From assembly GCA_018714575.1 (NCBI GenBank), contig DVNF01000057.1, positions 1-8,728 on the forward strand: a stretch of 8,728 nt of DNA, written 5' to 3'. Positions 5,701 through 8,728 of the stretch are shown piece after piece. The notes beneath the pieces are model-generated. The model was not told the DNA's origin. It did no database searches and saw only the letters and a program-made list of their open reading frames with translations. How positions within the stretch are numbered: position 1 is the first letter of the stretch; each line of letters begins with the position of its first letter. The translations under genes were made by a program, and so were the position numbers. The DNA comes from Candidatus Stercoripulliclostridium merdigallinarum. Its GTDB lineage: Bacteria > Bacillota > Clostridia > Christensenellales > DTU072.

Positions 5701-7005
5701 CTATACTATCAGCATTCCTTGGTTTCCGTCCTCGATGACTCGCATGACTTCGGTTTCTTCGCCGGTAACGCCGTCGAAGTAAACGTAATAAGTGCCGTTT
5801 TCATACTCGCCGGACACTTCGTAAACGGCGATCTCGGTATTGAAATCCGTGGGAATAACCGCCCTCTTGCGCGCCGATTCCGAAAAACCCTCCGGTAGAA
5901 CGATTTCTATATCGGCAAAGACGGGCGACGGACGTTCGGTATGGTTATATATATAGTTCATGGCTTCGATCCCGATGACCGCGCCGGTTTCCGGCGAAGC
6001 TTTGACCTTTATCAGGTCGGGGTAATATACGACGTCGTCACGAACGAAAGCAAAGTTGATATATACCGCGTCGTCGCTTTCCGAAGCCCATACTCCCCGC
6101 ATATCGGAATATCCCAATTCGTTCAGTAGCGCACCCGCGGAAGTTATTATTTCGTCCAAGGTTTTGCCGGACCCCGATTCGGAACCGGATGAAGCGCTGC
6201 CGTCCGAATACTGCAGGACGTATCCGCCGGCTTTGGTCACTCTGACGTTCCTTTCGCCGGAAGTCAGCATGTACGAAGGGATACTGAAATCGCTTTCTCC
6301 GGCATAGCTGAACTCACCGCCGAAGATTTCGCCCGCAACGGATACCGCTTCGTCGGCGGTAATAGTTTCTTTACCGTTCAGGAACTTGGTTTCCCTGTCG
6401 TTCAACCCGTCCGAAAAAGGTCCGTCGTATATCAATTCGGGATATTCGACGTTGTTATCGGAAACGGCTTCGTATATATCGCCGATTGCGCCCAATTCGT
6501 CGCCCAGGGCGGCGTAAATATTACCGCCTTCGGCGACGCTTTCACCCGCCGCCAAAAAAGCTTCGTTCAGCTGACCGACGATCTCGCCCAATTTCCGCAA
6601 CGTATCCTTTTCGTCCGCTGTCAACCCTTCGGCTTCGGCTTTTTTGGAAAGGTATCCGGCGTAATCGCCCAGTTGGTTCACGAACTTCAATGCGGGAGTG
6701 ATCTCTCCGTTTCTGCCCGACAACGTAGCTATATACCCTACCGCGACTTCGGAATCGGTGTAAATACCTTCCAGCAGCTCCCTTTGCAGTTTACCGCCCG
6801 TTGCCACGTCCAATTTTTTCAGCTTGTTTTCCAAGTCGCCCATATTGTCCACCAGCTCATAATAAGCCGAGTCGTACAGGGCGCCCAATTCGGTATTCAA
6901 ATCGGCGCTGCGCGCCGCGAACACCCCAAGGCTGACAGCCAATGCCGCCGTCAGCAATACGGCAACGCTCAGGTGGATTATCCTCATTCTGGTTTCTTTT
7001 TTCAT
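5701..7005 (-). CDS. ypeB: Spore germination protein YpeB, partner of SleB
   Basis: YpeB is an inner-membrane-anchored spore protein that is required for stability and control of the cortex-lytic enzyme SleB. The 434-residue length is close to the Bacillus protein (about 450). A single membrane helix covers about residues 9-31, followed by a helical coiled region (about 36-180). YDGPFSD lies at 193-199, and then come PepSY-type repeats with the closing pattern VIGIEAMNYIYNHTERPSP, AVIPTDFNTEIAVYEVSG and YYVYFDGVTGEETEVMRVIE, all typical of this family. A GGAG sits 6 nt before the ATG and only 34 nt separate it from sleB upstream, so they form one transcript as in other spore-formers. An odd feature is a Ser/Gly-rich insert at about 267-280 within the PepSY region. 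Confidence 0.93.
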   Translation of the reverse strand: MKKETRMRIIHLSVAVLLTAALAVSLGVFAARSADLNTELGALYDSAYYELVDNMGDLENKLKKLDVATGGKLQRELLEGIYTDSEVAVGYIATLSGRNGEITPALKFVNQLGDYAGYLSKKAEAEGLTADEKDTLRKLGEIVGQLNEAFLAAGESVAEGGNIYAALGDELGAIGDIYEAVSDNNVEYPELIYDGPFSDGLNDRETKFLNGKETITADEAVSVAGEIFGGEFSYAGESDFSIPSYMLTSGERNVRVTKAGGYVLQYSDGSASSGSESGSGKTLDEIITSAGALLNELGYSDMRGVWASESDDAVYINFAFVRDDVVYYPDLIKVKASPETGAVIGIEAMNYIYNHTERPSPVFADIEIVLPEGFSESARKRAVIPTDFNTEIAVYEVSGEYENGTYYVYFDGVTGEETEVMRVIEDGNQGMLIV

Positions 7006-7039
7006 ATAATTCTCCGCAATTTATTAGACGCGCTTTCTG

Positions 7040-7765
7040 TCAAGCGCAAAATACGTGATTGCCTATGGACAGATGAATGGGCTTTTGCTTTATCCAAGAA
7101 TTGGTAGCCGTTTTGGGATTGTAATAATACAGGCAACCGTATGTGGGATCCCAACCGTTCATGGCGTCGCGCGCCGCGTTTATCGCCGTTTGGTTGGGGG
7201 CAAGGTTGATCTGTCCGTCGTTTACCACCGAAAACGCCCAAGGCTGATAAATGACTCCGGCAATGGTGTTCGGGAACGAAGAGGATCTGACTCTGTTCAG
7301 TACCACCGCGCCTACGGCTACCTGCCCGGTATAAGGTTCACCTCTGGCTTCGGCATAGATCAAACGCGCCAACAGGTACTCGTCGGAGGAGGAATATCCG
7401 GTATCGGAGCTACTGCCGCCGCCCAACCAAATACCGACAGCCGCAGCCGTTTTTTCACCGACGATACCGTCAACGGTTAAACCGTTCACACGCTGAAAGT
7501 ACTTTACCGCCGCCACCGTCTGACTGCCGTAAATGCCGTCTACGGAACCGGTGTAATATCCCCAATTTTTCAGGCGCGTTTGTAATTCGCGTACCGTATC
7601 GCCGCTGGATCCGCGCTTTAATACCGCGGCTTCGGCGGGCATATCTTCGTAGTCGAAAAAGCCGATCACAATCAGCGCCGCCACCAGGACCAGCACCAAC
7701 GGAGCCACTATAAACCTGAAAACTTTATCGGTCGTAGGAGTAAAAATCTTTTTCACAGTCGACAT
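7040..7765 (-). CDS. sleB: Spore cortex-lytic enzyme SleB, lytic transglycosylase
   Basis: SleB cleaves muramic-lactam-containing cortex peptidoglycan during germination. The 241-residue product (Bacillus form about 305) has an N-terminal membrane or signal segment (about 16-36, with a possible signal peptidase site AEA-A at 46). A PG_binding_1 domain follows (about 48-110: RGSSGDTVRELQTRL, GIYGSQTVAAVKYFQ, GIVGEKT), then a short Gly/Ser linker (115-127). The Hydrolase_2 catalytic domain (about 128-241) has YAEARGE with the likely catalytic Glu139, GAVVLNR, YYYNPKTATNSWI and the typical ending GNHVFCA. GCGGAGG lies 4 nt before the ATG. It is the first gene of the pair with ypeB. The family is expressed in the forespore by sigma-G; I could not pick out a convincing sigma-G promoter in the 210-bp spacer. 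Confidence 0.96.
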   Translation of the reverse strand: MSTVKKIFTPTTDKVFRFIVAPLVLVLVAALIVIGFFDYEDMPAEAAVLKRGSSGDTVRELQTRLKNWGYYTGSVDGIYGSQTVAAVKYFQRVNGLTVDGIVGEKTAAAVGIWLGGGSSSDTGYSSSDEYLLARLIYAEARGEPYTGQVAVGAVVLNRVRSSSFPNTIAGVIYQPWAFSVVNDGQINLAPNQTAINAARDAMNGWDPTYGCLYYYNPKTATNSWIKQKPIHLSIGNHVFCA

Positions 7766-7888
7766 ATTGACCTCCGCAAAAATTATTGCCGTGAAGTTGA
7801 ATTTTAAACGCCGATTTTACGTTGCCGAAACGTTAACGACGGGTCAATAAAAAAATAAAAAAATTTTAATTTTATTTTGTGAAAAGTA

Positions 7889-7917
7889 TTTACAAATGCG
7901 TGCATAGTAAATATAAT
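7889..7917 (+). promoter_or_regulatory. Sigma-A-type promoter for the zinc-ribbon gene
   Basis: TTTACA (7889-7894) and a perfect TATAAT (7912-7917) are separated by 17 bp. Transcription would start near 7924, giving a leader of about 50 nt. Confidence 0.75.
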
Positions 7918-7938
7918 ATAGCCACTTGAAATAAAAGG

Positions 7939-7956
7939 CGGGAATCGGCATTCCCG
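7939..7956 (+). promoter_or_regulatory. Leader hairpin before the zinc-ribbon gene
   Basis: CGGGAAT (7939-7945) and ATTCCCG (7950-7956) form a perfect 7-bp stem with the tetraloop CGGC. It lies 3 nt upstream of the AAGGAG ribosome site (7960-7965). It has no U-tail, so it is not a terminator; it could affect mRNA stability or initiation. Confidence 0.5.
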
Positions 7957-7975
7957 AACAAGGAGAAAAACAACA

Positions 7976-8539
7976 ATGCCTAAATTCAAAAAATGTCCCA
8001 GATGTGAAATTAATTATATCCCGGAGGACAAAGAATATTGCCCGATATGCGAAGCCGAAATGCGCGGCGTAGTCGATACCGTTCCGGACGACGACGAAGA
8101 TTTGGAAGAAGGGCTGTGCCCGCGTTGCCACACCAATTACGTGGCGGAGGGCGAAAAATACTGCGAACAATGCCTGAAAGAAATGGCTGAAAAAGACGGT
8201 TCGGATTCCTACGAAACCGAACCCGACGCCGATATGGACGAGCTGGCGGAAGAAGACTTGGCGGACGATTTGGCGGACGACATGGACGACGATTTGGACG
8301 GTCTGGACGGCTTGGACGGCTTGGACGATTTGGACGATCTGGACGATTTGGCGGACGACTTGGACGATATAAGCGAAGAAGAAGATTGGGATTCCGACGA
8401 AGAATTCGACGGATCGGCGGACGATGACGACTTCGAATACCCGGACGATCTCGGCGACGACAGCGACGTCGACGATGACGAGGAAGAAGACGAAGACGGC
8501 GATGAAGATAACGAGGACGGCGAAGAGGAAGACGAATAG
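7976..8539 (+). CDS. Tandem zinc-ribbon protein with long polyacidic tail
   Basis: The 187-residue protein has two similar zinc ribbons: CPRC (7-10) with CPIC (22-25), and CPRC (48-51) with CEQC (63-66). Each is followed by an E/K-E-M stretch and each contains NY(I/V) plus (E/K)YC, so they arose by internal duplication. Residues 74-187 are 69 Asp/Glu out of 114 with no Lys or Arg, including six LDG/LDD units at 107-124. This tail is almost surely disordered. Clostridial proteins opening with a CPRCxxNYI ribbon are familiar as unnamed hypothetical genes, but I know no function. A nucleic-acid-mimic, chaperone-like or RNA polymerase-associated role is speculation. AAGGAG sits 10 nt before the ATG. 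The gene has its own promoter and terminator and is divergent from sleB. Confidence 0.9.
   Translation: MPKFKKCPRCEINYIPEDKEYCPICEAEMRGVVDTVPDDDEDLEEGLCPRCHTNYVAEGEKYCEQCLKEMAEKDGSDSYETEPDADMDELAEEDLADDLADDMDDDLDGLDGLDGLDDLDDLDDLADDLDDISEEEDWDSDEEFDGSADDDDFEYPDDLGDDSDVDDDEEEDEDGDEDNEDGEEEDE
8294..8347 (+). repeat. Six tandem 9-bp units (LDG/LDD codons)
   Basis: Six in-frame 9-bp units of the form (T/C)TGGACG(G/A)(T/C) follow one another (TTGGACGGT first). They encode LDGLDGLDGLDDLDDLDD. Related ADDL units flank them on both sides, so the acidic tail seems to have grown by slippage of a 9-bp unit. Confidence 0.85.
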
Positions 8540-8590
8540 AAAAAAACTTTATCGCATCCGTTATCAAAGTTCTATAATACGAACAAAAAG

Positions 8591-8627
8591 CCTCCTGCGC
8601 TTAGCGGCGTCGGGAGGTGTTTTTTTT
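8591..8627 (+). terminator. Intrinsic terminator after the zinc-ribbon gene, bidirectional
   Basis: CCTCCTG (8591-8597) pairs with CGGGAGG (8611-8617), one G-U included, with an inner CGC/GCG mini-stem. Eight T residues follow at 8620-8627. The minus strand reads CTTTTTGTTC after the stem, so it can also stop transcripts arriving from the right. Confidence 0.85.
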
Positions 8628-8684
8628 GCCTTGCAGATTGTTTAAAATCAGCTGTCGGGATCGCGGATACGCTTTTGCGGCAGG

Positions 8685-8728
8685 CTAGGTTATCTTAAGC
8701 TTAATCCTAACCTTAACCTTCCATAAGG
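8685..8728 (-). CDS. Possible C-terminal end of a convergent gene
   Basis: One minus-strand frame enters from the right edge and reads LWKVKVRIKLKIT before TAG at 8687-8685. The alternating charged and hydrophobic residues look like a closing beta strand, and the bidirectional terminator at 8591-8627 is suitably placed. Only 13 codons are visible and another frame also stops nearby, so this is weak. Confidence 0.2.
   Translation of the reverse strand, partial: LWKVKVRIKLKIT

Noticed and set aside
7766..7975. Sigma-G promoter for sleB
   Set aside because: I looked for -35 and -10 elements of the sigma-G type on the minus strand but found no pair with correct spacing; absence may only reflect my reading by eye.
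8010..8567. Minus-strand 185-codon Arg/Pro-rich frame
   Set aside because: It is the complement of the zinc-ribbon/acidic gene; the R-P-N/D-R pattern is simply the reverse of GAC/GAT-rich repeats.
8573..8578. TATAAT just before the final terminator
   Set aside because: There is no -35 at usable distance, and any transcript would run straight into the terminator after about 45 nt.
8684..8728. AGGTTA/TAACCT repeat at the right edge as an attachment or telomere-like repeat
   Set aside because: There are only two short, imperfect copies (CCTAACCTTAACCTT) at the window end; too little sequence to support it.

Overview
The window looks like chromosome of an endospore-forming, Gram-positive anaerobe of the class Clostridia. 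It carries spoIIE and a sleB-ypeB pair, which are spore-specific genes. It also has AGGAGG-type ribosome sites, several near-consensus sigma-A promoters and short U-tailed terminators. Base composition is moderate (genes near 50% GC, spacers AT-rich). The style resembles uncultured gut or anaerobic Clostridia such as Christensenellales relatives, but that lineage guess is inference only.

Layout from left to right. (1) 1-1251, minus strand: a tetR-type regulator and an MMPL/RND-like membrane transporter, translationally coupled by a 4-bp overlap. The transporter runs off the left edge. (2) 1252-1475: a shared spacer with a near-consensus promoter for the tetR pair. (3) 1476-3656, plus strand: spoIIE, the membrane-bound PP2C phosphatase that activates sigma-F in the forespore. 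(4) 3657-3998: a bidirectional hairpin terminator and, convergent with spoIIE, a small XRE-family repressor on the minus strand with its own promoter. (5) 3999-4749: about 750 bp with no convincing gene. It divides into an AT-rich half rich in inverted repeats, a strong plus-strand terminator at 4436-4470 that belongs to no visible gene, and a GC-richer island. A small structured RNA ending at that terminator is the best explanation I can offer. (6) 4750-7765, minus strand: sleB (cortex-lytic enzyme), ypeB (its partner) and then a predicted lipoprotein with its own strong promoter and terminator. (7) 7976-8539, plus strand, divergent from sleB: an unusual protein with two tandem zinc ribbons and a 114-residue tail that is 61% Asp/Glu. 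A T8 terminator follows, then possibly the last codons of a convergent gene.

How the genes fit together: SpoIIE acts at asymmetric division, and SleB/YpeB are spore proteins used at germination to break down cortex peptidoglycan. The window therefore holds the start and the end of the spore cycle, with a drug- or lipid-export regulator pair beside them. The least explained items are the gene-free zone next to the XRE regulator and the zinc-ribbon/acidic-tail protein.
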